A stretch of 64,000 nucleotides of DNA from Paenibacillus assamensis DSM 18201 (lineage in GTDB: Bacteria > Bacillota > Bacilli > Paenibacillales > Paenibacillaceae), in contig NZ_AULU01000003.1 in assembly GCF_000422445.1 (NCBI RefSeq), positions 617,596-681,595 on the forward strand, written 5' to 3'. Shown here one piece after another: positions 8,691 to 17,872 of this stretch. A model generated the notes under the pieces. It saw only the letters and a program-made list of their open reading frames with translations, did not search any database and was not told where the DNA came from. The position numbers and the translations under genes are program-made. Positions within the stretch are counted from its first letter, which is position 1. The number at the start of each line of letters is the position of its first letter.

Positions 8691-10682
8691 ATGAAACTTT
8701 CAACAAGGCAGAAGATCACAAGTCTTGTACTCTCCGCGTCATTAGTGGCGGGAACGCTTTCATTCACGCTCGCTCCTGCAAGTGCTGACACAAGTACAGC
8801 ATCGGATTCCGTACTGAAACTGCGTATTATGGAAACAACCGATTTGCACACGAATATGGTGAACTACGATTACTACCAAGACAAATTAACAGATGAGTAT
8901 GGCTTAGCGAAAACGGCGACATTGATCAAGCAATCACGCGCAGAAGTGAAAAACAGCATGTTGTTTGATAATGGTGACCTCCTCCAAGGCAATCCACTTG
9001 GTGATTATGTCGCGAAAGTAAAGCCATTGAAAGATGGCGAGACACATCCTGTATATAAAGCTATGAACGAATTGCAATACGATGCAGCGAACATCGGCAA
9101 CCACGAATTCAACTTCGGACTAGAACATTTAGACCGCAGCTTGAAGGGGGCGAAGTTCCCTTATGTAAACTCCAACGTATATATTGATGACAAAGATAAA
9201 GACCCAAACAACGATAAAAATAGATTTGAGCCATATGTAATTTTAGATCGCACATTTAAAGATGAAGCTGGCAAAGACGTAAAGCTTAAAGTAGGTGTAA
9301 TTGGCTTCGTGCCGCCACAAATTATGAGCTGGGATGAAGCACATTTGAGCGGCAAAGTCATTGCAAAAGATATGGTTGAATCAGCGAAAAAATTTGTACC
9401 TGAGATGAAGAAAAAAGGTGCAGATCTTATCGTTGCAATTCCTCACTCTGGTATCAGTACGGAAAGCAACGATTCCGAAAATGCGAACTTGGAATTGAGT
9501 AAAATCGACGGAATCGATGCGATTCTATTCGGTCACTCCCATGCTGTATTCCCTGGCAAGGGCTTTGAAAATATTAAAGGCGTAGATGCGAAAAAAGGTC
9601 TAATCAACGGAATTCCAGCTGTAATGCCTGGATTCTGGGGTGACAACCTTGGTGTCATTGACTTGGAATTGAAGCAAGTAAACGGTGAATGGGATGTAGT
9701 CAATTCCATATCCAAAGCAGTACCTGTATACGATAAAGAGAATAAAAAAGCGCTCGTTGAAGCAGACAAAACGATTGTGGACGCTGTTAAAGAAGACCAC
9801 GATCACACGGTGAAATGGGTTCGTTCTGCTGTAGGTAAAACGACTGCTCCTATTCACAGCTACTTCGCGCTTGTACAAGATGACCCGTCTGTACAAATCG
9901 TAACGAATGCACAGAAATGGTACACAGAGAAAGCTATTAAAGGTACGGAACTAGAAGGTCTCCCAGTTCTATCTGCTGGTGCACCGTTCAAAGCAGGCGG
10001 ACGCCAAGGTGTGAACTACTACACGAACATCCCTAAAGGAACGTTGGCAATTAAGAACGTTGCTGACTTATACGTATACCCGAATACCTTGAAAGTTGTA
10101 AAAATTAACGGTGCACAAGTACAAGAATGGTTGGAGCGTTCTGCTGGACAGTTCAATCAAATCGATCCGAAGAAAAAAGGCGAGCAAGCTCTTATTAATG
10201 AGGAGTTCCGTACGTACAACTTCGACATTTTGGACGGCGTTACGTACCAAATCGACGTCACTCAGCCATCCAAATACGATACTGACGGCAAGCTGATTAA
10301 CAAGAAAGCAAAACGTATCAAAAACTTGTCTTACAAAGGCAAGCCTGTTAAAGCAACCGACAAGTTCTTAGTTGTTACCAACAACTATCGTGCGACAGGC
10401 GGCGGAAGCTTCCCAAGTCTTGATGGCTCCAACATTGTCATCGATTCCCAAGAAGAGACGCGCCAAGTTGTTATCAATTACATTCTAGAGAAGAAAACGA
10501 TCAACCCTACTGTGGACAAGAACTGGTCGTTCGTTCCGTTGAAGAACAAAGCAAATGTAACGTTCGTGACTTCTCCAAATGCGAAAGAGTTCGCGAAGAA
10601 GCAGCCGCACATGAAGTACCAATCTACATTGGACACAGGCTTCGCGAAGTTCAGCATTGATTTGAGTAAGAAGAAGAAATAA
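8691..10682 (+). CDS. Secreted 2',3'-cyclic-nucleotide phosphodiesterase / 3'-nucleotidase
   Basis: After a signal peptide (about residues 1-31) there is a calcineurin-like metallophosphatase domain with the metal motifs TDLHTN, NGDLLQGN, GNHEFNFG, the HSG motif and FGHSH. It is followed by a 5'-nucleotidase C-terminal domain with NNYRATGGGSF. The enzyme would scavenge phosphate and nucleosides from extracellular nucleotides; YfkN and CpdB are characterised relatives. I chose the ATG at 8691, which has AGGAGG 11 bases upstream and exposes the signal peptide, over a frame open from 8574. At 663 aa it is a single-unit version, half the length of B. subtilis YfkN. Confidence 0.88.
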   Translation: MKLSTRQKITSLVLSASLVAGTLSFTLAPASADTSTASDSVLKLRIMETTDLHTNMVNYDYYQDKLTDEYGLAKTATLIKQSRAEVKNSMLFDNGDLLQGNPLGDYVAKVKPLKDGETHPVYKAMNELQYDAANIGNHEFNFGLEHLDRSLKGAKFPYVNSNVYIDDKDKDPNNDKNRFEPYVILDRTFKDEAGKDVKLKVGVIGFVPPQIMSWDEAHLSGKVIAKDMVESAKKFVPEMKKKGADLIVAIPHSGISTESNDSENANLELSKIDGIDAILFGHSHAVFPGKGFENIKGVDAKKGLINGIPAVMPGFWGDNLGVIDLELKQVNGEWDVVNSISKAVPVYDKENKKALVEADKTIVDAVKEDHDHTVKWVRSAVGKTTAPIHSYFALVQDDPSVQIVTNAQKWYTEKAIKGTELEGLPVLSAGAPFKAGGRQGVNYYTNIPKGTLAIKNVADLYVYPNTLKVVKINGAQVQEWLERSAGQFNQIDPKKKGEQALINEEFRTYNFDILDGVTYQIDVTQPSKYDTDGKLINKKAKRIKNLSYKGKPVKATDKFLVVTNNYRATGGGSFPSLDGSNIVIDSQEETRQVVINYILEKKTINPTVDKNWSFVPLKNKANVTFVTSPNAKEFAKKQPHMKYQSTLDTGFAKFSIDLSKKKK

Positions 10683-10771
10683 TTGAACAAATCGATCCTA
10701 TTATGTATTCTCTGTAGGTGACAGTAGCTTGGAAGCTTGAAATGTAAAACTAGTGTATGAAAAAGATTAGT

Positions 10772-10818
10772 GGTCGCTCTAGGATGGGAACTATCTCACC
10801 TAGACGGCCATTTCTTTT
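10772..10818 (+). terminator. Terminator after the nucleotidase gene
   Basis: The arm at 10772-10783 pairs with CCTAGACGGCC at 10799-10809 (one bulge) and is followed by ATTTCTTTT. Confidence 0.7.
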
Positions 10819-10902
10819 GTATATGGAGGAAATAGAGATTACACCTTTCCGCATAATACGATCCAATTGAGTATAGTCCGTATACACCTTATACGATTAT
10901 CG

Positions 10903-11088
10903 TTCCTGCAAAAGTGCAGACTTTTCATTGCTTACTGATACTTATTGAAGAAAGCCTGCTCAGATGCAGGAATTTGGCTCATATTAGGGAGTTTCAGTGC
11001 TTTTGAGCAGATAAGGATGTATATTTGCATCAATTCCCCATAAAACGCCTATATGGACTTAAAAATGATGCACATTTGCAGGAATGGG
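10903..11088. repeat. MITE-like element with TGCAGGAA-type inverted ends
   Basis: The left edge reads TTCCTGCAAAAGTGCAGA and the right edge TGATGCACATTTGCAGGAA. These are imperfect inverted repeats of each other (about 17 of 22 positions) bounding roughly 185 bases. Two inner partial copies of the same motif occur at about 10965 (GATGCAGGAATTT) and 11028 (TTTGCATCAATTCC). No coding frame is present. It may be a non-autonomous mobile repeat or a folded intergenic repeat. Confidence 0.45.
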
Positions 11089-11169
11089 ATAACACTATTT
11101 AATTTCCATTGACCATGATATCATTTTCACAGAAAAAATATTCCTAACAAGAAGCAGGGGGTTCTTACA

Positions 11170-11631
11170 ATGCGAGAGTATATAAAGGAGATGCGCCAAT
11201 TAGTCGGCACACGACCATTACTATTATGTGGCGCAAGCGTGATCGTGATGAATAAATCGGGACATGTCCTTATGATGCGCAGGACGGATAATAACAGTTG
11301 GTGCTTTCCAGGCGGAGCGATCGAACTAGGAGAAGAAGTTCGCGAAGCCGCAGCTCGCGAACTATTCGAAGAGACAGGACTACACGCAGAGCAACTAGAC
11401 ATCTTCGATGTCTTCTCAGGCGAGCGGCTTTACTACAAATATCCTCACGGGGATGAAGTCTATAACGTCGATATCGTGTTCACAACAACGCAATACAGCG
11501 GTGAGCTAACTATTAATAATGAGAACAAAGAGGCCCGCTTCTTCCCTGTAAATGAGCTGCCAACACCCATTAGTCCGCCCGTCCTTCCGATTGTAGAAAC
11601 CTTGCAGAAGGCTTTTCATGAAACAATTTAA
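11170..11631 (+). CDS. Nudix hydrolase
   Basis: The 153-aa protein carries a full Nudix box starting GGAIELGEEV and ending RELFEETGL, which binds the metal for hydrolysis of a nucleoside-diphosphate-X substrate. The identity of X cannot be read from sequence. The ATG at 11170 has AGGGGG upstream. It stands alone, convergent with the glycosylase gene. Confidence 0.85.
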   Translation: MREYIKEMRQLVGTRPLLLCGASVIVMNKSGHVLMMRRTDNNSWCFPGGAIELGEEVREAAARELFEETGLHAEQLDIFDVFSGERLYYKYPHGDEVYNVDIVFTTTQYSGELTINNENKEARFFPVNELPTPISPPVLPIVETLQKAFHETI

Positions 11632-11698
11632 CTAACTTGGTATCAAAGCACGACAGGTTCATGATATGCTGCAAATTTAGCACTCTACACCACTTTCG

Positions 11699-12262
11699 CT
11701 ATCGATTCCTTGGATGACAGGAACAGTCCAGCGTATGGTCATTCACCATGCCCACTGCTTGCATATACGAATAACAAATCGTACTTCCTATAAACTTGAA
11801 CCCGTCTTTCTTCAACCTTTTACTCATTCTATCACTGATTTCCGTTGAAACAGGCACTTCTTTTATCGTTGCCCATTGGTTCAAGATCGGCTTGTCGCCG
11901 ACAAATCTCCAGATGTAATTGGAAAAGGAGCCGAATTCTTTTTGGATTTTGAGAAATGCATCCGCATTGGTTACGACACTTTTAATTTTTAACTTATTTC
12001 GTACAATGCCTGTATCTTCAAGTAAAGACTGCAATTTCTCATCTGTATACTGAACGATCTTCTCCGCATCAAAATGATCAAAGGCTTTGCGGTAGTTGTC
12101 CCGCTTCTGCAAAATAGTCCACCAGCTAAGCCCCGCCTGTGCACCTTCTAAACATAGCATCTCGAACAAGATTCGATCATCAAACACAGGAACTCCCCAT
12201 TCTTTATCGTGATACTCCATATATAAAGGTTCTTGTGTTACCCATGCGCAGCGCTTTAACAT
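11699..12262 (-). CDS. tag: DNA-3-methyladenine glycosylase I
   Basis: The product excises 3-methyladenine from alkylated DNA. Family landmarks are CAWVTQEPLYMEYHDKEWG at the N-terminus, LEGAQAGLSWWTIL, and the zinc-binding C-terminal part with CYSYMQAVGMVNDH and CSCH. I prefer the ATG at 12262 because it places the start two residues before the conserved CxWV stretch as in E. coli Tag. The frame stays open to an ATG at 12310, which has no clear ribosome binding site, while GGAAGAGG lies before the inner starts. Confidence 0.88.
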   Translation of the reverse strand: MLKRCAWVTQEPLYMEYHDKEWGVPVFDDRILFEMLCLEGAQAGLSWWTILQKRDNYRKAFDHFDAEKIVQYTDEKLQSLLEDTGIVRNKLKIKSVVTNADAFLKIQKEFGSFSNYIWRFVGDKPILNQWATIKEVPVSTEISDRMSKRLKKDGFKFIGSTICYSYMQAVGMVNDHTLDCSCHPRNR

Positions 12263-12474
12263 TCGTGCAACCATCCTCTTCCGCTTGTTATTGTCATTGC
12301 CTATATTCATTTTACAGACCGAACAATCTCACACCTATTAAACCCATCATATCAAACATACGTTCTCATGTAAACAACTGCTCTTATCCCCCTACTTTAC
12401 TACTATTGATTAAACCAAATGCGATAAGGAAATGAATATCAAGGGAGACCCTTTGCAGGAGGATAGCAACTACC

Positions 12475-14028
12475 ATGACTAATGAACACAATGAACACTT
12501 GAATACGAATGATATGCCTCAATTCCCTGAATCTTATTGGTGGGATTCTATAACCCTTCCTTCTTTTCCAAAGCTTACGGAGCATCGTGAAGCTGAGGTC
12601 GTGGTTGTAGGAGGAGGAATTACTGGAGTAACAACTGCTTATTTGTTAGCTAAAGCAGGGCTCAAAGTCGTGCTTGTAGAAGCAGGACGTCTGCTTCACG
12701 GCACAACTGGGCATACGACGGCCAAAATAACAGCGCAGCATGATTTGATTTATGACGAGCTGATCCATACATTTGGTCAGGAGAAGGCACAACTTTATTA
12801 CAAAGCCAATGCGGATGCACTGCATTTTATTAAACGAATGATTGAGGATCACAAAATTGAGTGTGATTTTCATGAGCAAGACGCCTATATTTATACAAAT
12901 TCCGATACTTATACGACTAAGCTGGAGAAAGAACTGGCCGCTTATGAGAAGCTTGGTATTCATGGTGATCTAGTTGAGCAAATCGCCCTTCCGATCCCGA
13001 TCAAATCAGCCCTAGTCATGCACAAACAGGCGCAGTTTCACCCGCTTAAGTATTTAAAAAAGCTCGTTGAATTGTTTGTTCAGCTCGGTGGCACGATCTA
13101 TGAAAACACGACGGTTGAAACGGTTGAAAAAGGCGAACAGCCTGAAGTCGTATTAAGAGATGGGCACAAAATCACTTGCAAGCACGTCGTATCTTGTTCT
13201 CACTTCCCTTGCTATGACGGAATGAGATTTTATTTTACAAGATTGTATGCCAACCGTTCTTATGTCATTGGTGTCAAAAGCGAAAAAAGATATTTGGGCG
13301 GCATGTATATTAGTGCTGAAGACCCGAAGCGTTCCGTGCGGTCTGCAACTTCAGCCAACGGAGACAATTTGTTGTTAATTGGAGGAGAAAGCCATAAAAC
13401 GGGGCAAGGCATATGCATGATTAAGCACTATGAGGCACTGCAGGCTTTTGCGCAGCAGACATTTGGAATCGAGGAGTTTGCCTATCGTTGGTCTGCTCAA
13501 GATTTAGTCACGCTGGACAATGTTCCTTACATCGGCCATCTATCCTCTTCAACACCAAACATCTATGTGGCGACAGGGTATCGGAAATGGGGAATGAGCA
13601 CAGGAACGGCAGCTGCTCTGCTATTAAGGGACATGATTACAAGAAAAGAGAATGCTTATGAAGAGCTGTACACACCTGCAAGATTCCATCTTGTACCCGA
13701 TGTAAAAACCTTTGTCGTTCAAAATGCGGATGTTGCCAAGCACCTCATTGGCGGAAAATTGGAAATGGTTAGCAAAAAACCAGAAAGCTTATCGAATGAC
13801 GAAGGCGCAGCCGTATCCGTTAATGGAAAACGAGCTGGCGCTTATCGAGATAAGAAAGGCAACTTGCACCTCGTCGATACAACTTGTACGCATCTGGGTT
13901 GTGAAGTAGAGTGGAACGAAGGTGAGCGCAGTTGGGATTGCCCATGTCACGGCTCTAGATTTTCGTATGATGGTGATGTGTTAGAAGGTCCAGCAACAGA
14001 ACCTTTAAAGAAAATAGAACAATCCTGA
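12475..14028 (+). CDS. FAD-dependent oxidoreductase with C-terminal Rieske domain
   Basis: The 517-aa protein has an N-terminal DAO-type FAD fold with a dinucleotide-binding glycine motif (VVVGGGITGVTTAYLLA, about residue 42) and a C-terminal Rieske [2Fe-2S] domain with both cluster motifs, CTHLGC and CPCHGS (about residues 470-500). This architecture is widespread in Bacillales; the substrate is unknown. The start has AGGAGG. The stop codon lies inside a palindromic terminator shared with the convergent EamA gene. Confidence 0.88.
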   Translation: MTNEHNEHLNTNDMPQFPESYWWDSITLPSFPKLTEHREAEVVVVGGGITGVTTAYLLAKAGLKVVLVEAGRLLHGTTGHTTAKITAQHDLIYDELIHTFGQEKAQLYYKANADALHFIKRMIEDHKIECDFHEQDAYIYTNSDTYTTKLEKELAAYEKLGIHGDLVEQIALPIPIKSALVMHKQAQFHPLKYLKKLVELFVQLGGTIYENTTVETVEKGEQPEVVLRDGHKITCKHVVSCSHFPCYDGMRFYFTRLYANRSYVIGVKSEKRYLGGMYISAEDPKRSVRSATSANGDNLLLIGGESHKTGQGICMIKHYEALQAFAQQTFGIEEFAYRWSAQDLVTLDNVPYIGHLSSSTPNIYVATGYRKWGMSTGTAAALLLRDMITRKENAYEELYTPARFHLVPDVKTFVVQNADVAKHLIGGKLEMVSKKPESLSNDEGAAVSVNGKRAGAYRDKKGNLHLVDTTCTHLGCEVEWNEGERSWDCPCHGSRFSYDGDVLEGPATEPLKKIEQS

Positions 14029-14051
14029 AGTTCGTACTTCAGGATTGTTTT
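14020..14051. terminator. Bidirectional terminator overlapping two convergent stops
   Basis: A perfect 12-bp stem (CAATCCTGAAGT at 14020-14031 with 14036-14047) has a TCGT loop, followed by TTTTCT on the plus strand and by A-tract-derived U's on the minus strand. It overlaps the 3' ends of both coding regions. Confidence 0.85.
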
Positions 14052-14914
14052 CTATTCAATTGCTTATCCGTTTTATTTACAAGGTAAATACCTGCGATAA
14101 TCAATAATCCACCAACGATAAGGGAAGGATATAGCGGCTCCCCTAATAACAACCAACCCGTTAATACACCGAAAAAAGGAGCTAAAAATAAAAACGAACT
14201 CGTTTTTCCAGGATCGCCATGCTGCAATAAATAATACCATCCTGCAAATTGAACAATTGAAGACATAATGCTTAACCACATTAATAAGAACAAGGACTCC
14301 CCGTTTACAATAAAAAATGGCTCTTCAAAAATAAAGCTGCACACGAACAGAATAAGCCCGCCGAACAGCATCTGATAAGCGGATAACACCCATGTATCAA
14401 GGGTTCCTCCCCACTTCTTAGCCAATAGCGTCGCAAATGCCCAAAAGACAGCGGAAAGAATGCCATAGACGATACCCATTTTCAAATCAACCTTTGCGCC
14501 CATCGTAATGACGACCCCAGCCAAACCTAGAACGACACCGATCCACTGATAAAGCTTGTAGCGCATGTTTACAAATATAGTCCCGAAAATAACGACAAAT
14601 AACAGATTCGTAAACGTCAAAATGGATGTTTCACTAGCTGTAATCGTAAGCAGGCTTAAAAAAATACAACCCATTACGCCAGCCGTCTGGAGCGAACCGA
14701 TTACGAACATCTTCAGCCAACTGCTTGTAGTGGTTGGATGAGGACGTTTGAGAACATATACGATTAGTCCCATGATGACACCAGCAAGCAGAAATCTTAA
14801 TGCCGCTAATAGTAATGGGGAGGAATAGGGCAAGCCAATTTTGACAACAGCAAAGGAAGAGCCCATTAAGAAGGTGGTTAGCAGTATAATCACAGTAAAC
14901 TTGAACGTGCTCAT
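14039..14914 (-). CDS. EamA/DMT-family permease
   Basis: This 291-aa protein has about ten membrane helices in two EamA repeats (LLAALRFLLAGVIMGL; the second repeat ends with WLLLGEPLYPSLIVGGLLIIAGI). It is probably a metabolite or drug exporter of unknown substrate. AAGGAGATAT precedes its ATG and overlaps the stop of the disrupted serine hydrolase just upstream (13-base gap), so the two were probably one operon. Confidence 0.85.
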   Translation of the reverse strand: MSTFKFTVIILLTTFLMGSSFAVVKIGLPYSSPLLLAALRFLLAGVIMGLIVYVLKRPHPTTTSSWLKMFVIGSLQTAGVMGCIFLSLLTITASETSILTFTNLLFVVIFGTIFVNMRYKLYQWIGVVLGLAGVVITMGAKVDLKMGIVYGILSAVFWAFATLLAKKWGGTLDTWVLSAYQMLFGGLILFVCSFIFEEPFFIVNGESLFLLMWLSIMSSIVQFAGWYYLLQHGDPGKTSSFLFLAPFFGVLTGWLLLGEPLYPSLIVGGLLIIAGIYLVNKTDKQLNRKQS

Positions 14915-14927
14915 GATTGATATCTCC

Positions 14928-15409
14928 TTATTTCAGACAGCTCATTACACAGTCGCCAAATCCTTTAATATCAGGCAAATACTCGTATCCAGGAGCAGAT
15001 CCCCAACTATTAAACACACGTACAACTACCGTGTCATAATCGGGAATAACAAGCACAGCTACATTAGAGTAACCCAATATCTGATAAGAACCTTTTAGAA
15101 CTAAATCTCCAATCTCGACGAAATATATCCATGATGCACGGCGTAAGCAACTGCAAATCCAGTATAGCTTTTTCGAACAGAGCCAACATGAAATTGAGTG
15201 TCCGCTTGTACCGATCTAACATCTTCATTCGGGGAATGTCGTCCCCAATACGTTTCCGCAACGACGTTGTCTTGGTGAATTACCATAACAGCTGCGCCAG
15301 AACAATGATTAGCAAGAAAGGTTTGATATACGTGCTCTATTACCGGATCGAACTGATTAGAAATTTCTCTAGTCCATGACATAGGGGCCAGCTCCTTAGT
15401 TGGCAACAT
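14928..15409 (-). pseudogene. Internally deleted serine beta-lactamase-fold hydrolase
   Basis: The frame starting at 15409 (RBS-supported region, MLPTKELAPMSW) encodes the N-terminal part of a class C beta-lactamase-type hydrolase up to the S-x-x-K motif (GSVRKSYTGF) and ends at TAG (15101-15103). In a second frame of the same strand, starting at about 15117 (VEIGDLVLKGSYQ) and running to a TAA at 14928, lies the family C-terminus (NVAVLVIPDYDTVVVRVFNS and CVMSCLK). The whole catalytic middle, about 200 residues including the Y-x-N and KTG motifs, is missing and the halves are out of frame. It cannot be functional as it stands. Confidence 0.75.
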
Positions 15410-15587
15410 TTAACTAATATTTCACTCATAATAGAACATACGTTTTTGTTTGTAAATATTAAAATTATCGCGATAACCAAGAATCGATATGTTACTTGTG
15501 CTATATTGTTTATGCTATATATTTTTCCAATTCATGCTAGATAGAGAGACCAGAAATTCGATGCGTAACTTGAGGGGAGGATACTCG

Positions 15588-15824
15588 ATGGCACATGGAC
15601 AGCTAATTACGAAAGATCGAATAAAGGTAGATGGAGAAGAGAAATGGACGACTTATCGAGATATTAATAATGATTCTGATGATTTCAGCAACCTATTTGA
15701 CGACTTTAGAAAGGATACAACTTACATCGTAGAAGGAAAAGTTGGAGCAGCGACCAGCTATTTGATACCGATGAGAGCCATTGTAGATTACGCGCTGAAT
15801 TGGATGAATACCAATCGAGCTTAA
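15588..15824 (+). CDS. Small hypothetical protein (78 aa)
   Basis: The ATG at 15588 (MAHGQLITKDRIKV) has GGGGAGG eight bases upstream. The frame is open further upstream but without support. The product is soluble and acidic in the middle (NNDSDDFSNLFDDFRKD), with a C-terminal helix. No family is recognised. It is convergent with the quinone reductase gene. Confidence 0.6.
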   Translation: MAHGQLITKDRIKVDGEEKWTTYRDINNDSDDFSNLFDDFRKDTTYIVEGKVGAATSYLIPMRAIVDYALNWMNTNRA

Positions 15825-15845
15825 ACGAGAATAACAGTAAAGCAT

Positions 15846-15871
15846 AAAAAGGACTACCACTCGGCAGCCCT
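15846..15871 (-). terminator. Terminator of the quinone reductase gene (copy 1 of a repeated hairpin)
   Basis: AGGACTACC at 15850-15858 pairs with GGCAGCCCT at 15863-15871 using G-U pairs on the minus-strand RNA, followed by a U-run. A near-identical hairpin lies at 17832-17853. Confidence 0.65.
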
Positions 15872-15897
15872 TTATTTTGTAGCGGTTTCTGCTTCAA

Positions 15898-16485
15898 TTA
15901 AGATGCTAGCGTTTTGAAATAGTGAAGCACTTTATTTAATTTTTTCTCATGATTTCCTTTCGGACTCTCCATATTGCCAAATTCAAAAAACTTCACTTTT
16001 TTAATGCCGACATATTGAAACAACGCCTTTCTCATCAGCATTTTATGGGCATTCCCCAGCCAAAATAACGGATAAAAAGTAGGCCCTTTCATCACAGAAA
16101 TGCAGACAGCCGATTTCCCTTTCAGCAATCCTTCAGGAAGTATACCTCCTGTGTCTCGATATGCAAAATTAGAAGCAAACATTTGGTCGATATAACCTAA
16201 TAACATCGCAGGTGGACGCCCCCACCAGATTGGATAAATAAATACAAGCTTATCCGCCCACAGAATTTGTTCACGATATTTGGCCAGCTTAGGATCATCA
16301 TGCATATCCCTTCTGCGCTTCGTCTCATTGAATACCAGTACGGGATCAAAGCCTTCTTCATATAGATCAAGCACCTGCATATTGGGCGCATGCGAGTTCT
16401 CACTTAATCCTTGAATAACTTTTTGCAAAAAGCCGTAACTAAGACTTTTATGATTCGGGTGGGTATATACAACCAATATGTTCAT
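15898..16485 (-). CDS. NAD(P)H quinone oxidoreductase, flavodoxin-like fold
   Basis: The product is 195 aa long and belongs to the DT-diaphorase/MdaB-YwrO group: MNILVVYTHPNHKS at the start for FMN phosphate binding, then DKLVFIYPIWWGRPPAMLLGY. It should reduce quinones or related electrophiles by two electrons. The ATG at 16485 is chosen because GGAGGGAAAGG precedes it. It diverges from a MarR regulator with a perfect palindrome in between, so it is probably repressed by that MarR and induced by quinones or thiol-reactive compounds. Confidence 0.85.
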   Translation of the reverse strand: MNILVVYTHPNHKSLSYGFLQKVIQGLSENSHAPNMQVLDLYEEGFDPVLVFNETKRRRDMHDDPKLAKYREQILWADKLVFIYPIWWGRPPAMLLGYIDQMFASNFAYRDTGGILPEGLLKGKSAVCISVMKGPTFYPLFWLGNAHKMLMRKALFQYVGIKKVKFFEFGNMESPKGNHEKKLNKVLHYFKTLAS

Positions 16486-16499
16486 TGCCTTTCCCTCCA

Positions 16500-16521
16500 T
16501 TACTTATCATATGATAAGTAA
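16500..16521. promoter_or_regulatory. 22-bp perfect palindrome, probable MarR operator
   Basis: The half-site TTACTTATCAT (16500-16510) is followed immediately by its exact reverse complement. It lies 14 bases before the quinone reductase start and 84 bases before marR. A second AT-rich, partly symmetric stretch (ATGATAATCAT) lies at about 16566-16576 nearer the regulator gene. The size and position are typical of MarR/DUF24-class operators. Confidence 0.75.
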
Positions 16522-16605
16522 AAGGTAGCACGCCGTTGCTTTAGTTGTCAATTGATAATTGTATTATGATAATCATTTTGTTATCGTACAGTTGAGGTGA
16601 TCCGT

Positions 16606-17043
16606 ATGGATAAAGAAGCTTTGTTTCAACAATTTGTGACCTTCACAACTTCCGTGCACGAAGTGACATTCGAAATGACCAAAGATGTTAAGCCAGAGGA
16701 TATTACTCCTCTTCAATATAGTATTTTGGAATATCTCGCGGTCAGCCAGCCCGTTACGTTAAGCCAGATCAGCGAATGCAAGCATATTTCCATGCCAAAT
16801 ACGAGCCGTGAGATAAAGAAGCTAACCGACAAGCAACTATGTGAAAAATTTGAAGTGCCCGATGATAGACGCAAACAATTCATTCGGTTATCGGAATCCG
16901 GACAGGCCATGATGAATAAAGCTTTTGAGCAAATCGGAGCACGATTTCTAGAGCGAATAAAGGATGTGTCTGCTGAAGAGTTAGAGGACATACAGCACGC
17001 GATAAATATTCTTCAATCCAAAGTATTTCATGGCAGCAAGTAA
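16606..17043 (+). CDS. MarR-family transcriptional regulator
   Basis: The 145-aa winged-helix protein has the MarR recognition region (TLSQISECKHISMPNTSREIKKL), a wing with DDRRKQFIRL, and flanking dimerisation helices. The start is placed at the ATG at 16606 because GAGGTGA lies six bases upstream. An in-frame GTG at 16597 falls inside that site. It probably represses itself and the divergent quinone reductase. One cysteine (SECKH) sits just before the recognition helix and a second (LCEKF) just after it; either could act as a redox sensor. Confidence 0.85.
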   Translation: MDKEALFQQFVTFTTSVHEVTFEMTKDVKPEDITPLQYSILEYLAVSQPVTLSQISECKHISMPNTSREIKKLTDKQLCEKFEVPDDRRKQFIRLSESGQAMMNKAFEQIGARFLERIKDVSAEELEDIQHAINILQSKVFHGSK

Positions 17044-17127
17044 ATTTACACCTTTCAGATTTACGTACTCGTTTATTCGCAGCAAATGAAAAAGAAGGAG
17101 CCACACTCGCTCCTTCTCTCCCTATTT

Positions 17128-17625
17128 TCAACCTGTATAACTCACCTTACCCGTTTCCACTAATTCCTTCAGCCCCATAAACATCAAGTTCCAGCCGTGC
17201 TCAGTGCCATCATATGCTTCAGTTATTGCTTTTTGAATATCTGCTTCCGTCCAGCTCGGTTCATATGGCACGTTGATGTTGTGTGTGAACGTCATCTGGC
17301 TGCCTTCCGGCGTTTCTGTCAACTCCACTGCAATCGTATCTTCCCATTCGCTGAATTGCGGCATTTTAAAAGTAAACACCAGCTTATGAGGAACGTCCAG
17401 TTCAACGTATTTCCCAATCGCTCGATAATCCACACCGCCTCGATGGTCGACAATTTCCCAATCCCCGCCCACTTCAGGGTTGTTCCGTGTTACCTTATTT
17501 GTACCTTCCAATGTAAAGAGCCATTTTTTCATCATCTCAGGGTTCAACCATGCATGATATACCTTTTCAGCAGGCACCTCAAAATGTCTCGTCATAGTTA
17601 ACACCGTTGTAGAATAGTTGTTCAT
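17128..17625 (-). CDS. SRPBCC/AHSA1-domain protein
   Basis: This protein of about 165 aa has the AHSA1 start signature (TRHFEVPAEKVYHAWLNPEMMKKWLF) in which a hydrophobic-cavity helix-grip fold is expected, and a late DGTEHGWNLMF. The family binds hydrophobic ligands or acts as a stress-linked accessory; the ligand is unknown. The start is the ATG at 17625 with AGGAGG six bases upstream; the longer frame would begin with TTG. Confidence 0.82.
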   Translation of the reverse strand: MNNYSTTVLTMTRHFEVPAEKVYHAWLNPEMMKKWLFTLEGTNKVTRNNPEVGGDWEIVDHRGGVDYRAIGKYVELDVPHKLVFTFKMPQFSEWEDTIAVELTETPEGSQMTFTHNINVPYEPSWTEADIQKAITEAYDGTEHGWNLMFMGLKELVETGKVSYTG

Positions 17626-17825
17626 ACTCAACCTCCTCTATGTCAGATATAAATATCGATTTTTACCATCAGTCTCTTTGCAGAGCTTGTCCATTTGCAA
17701 TGCAATTATAACTCACCTCGAAAGCGTCATCCAAAAATCCAACGATCACGATAATGCCTCTGTATGAATCTGCGCTGCGCTGAATCCTTTCACGGCATCA
17801 GCAGCTTCGCAAAAGGATGGAATAT

Positions 17826-17853
17826 ATAAAAAGGACTACCGTGCGGCAGCCCT
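17826..17853 (-). terminator. Terminator of the GNAT gene (copy 2 of a repeated hairpin)
   Basis: AGGACTACC (17832-17840) pairs with GGCAGCCCT (17845-17853), followed on the minus strand by a U-run. It is almost the same hairpin as at 15850-15871, with a different loop. Confidence 0.65.
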
Positions 17854-17872
17854 TCATGTAAAATAACTGTTA

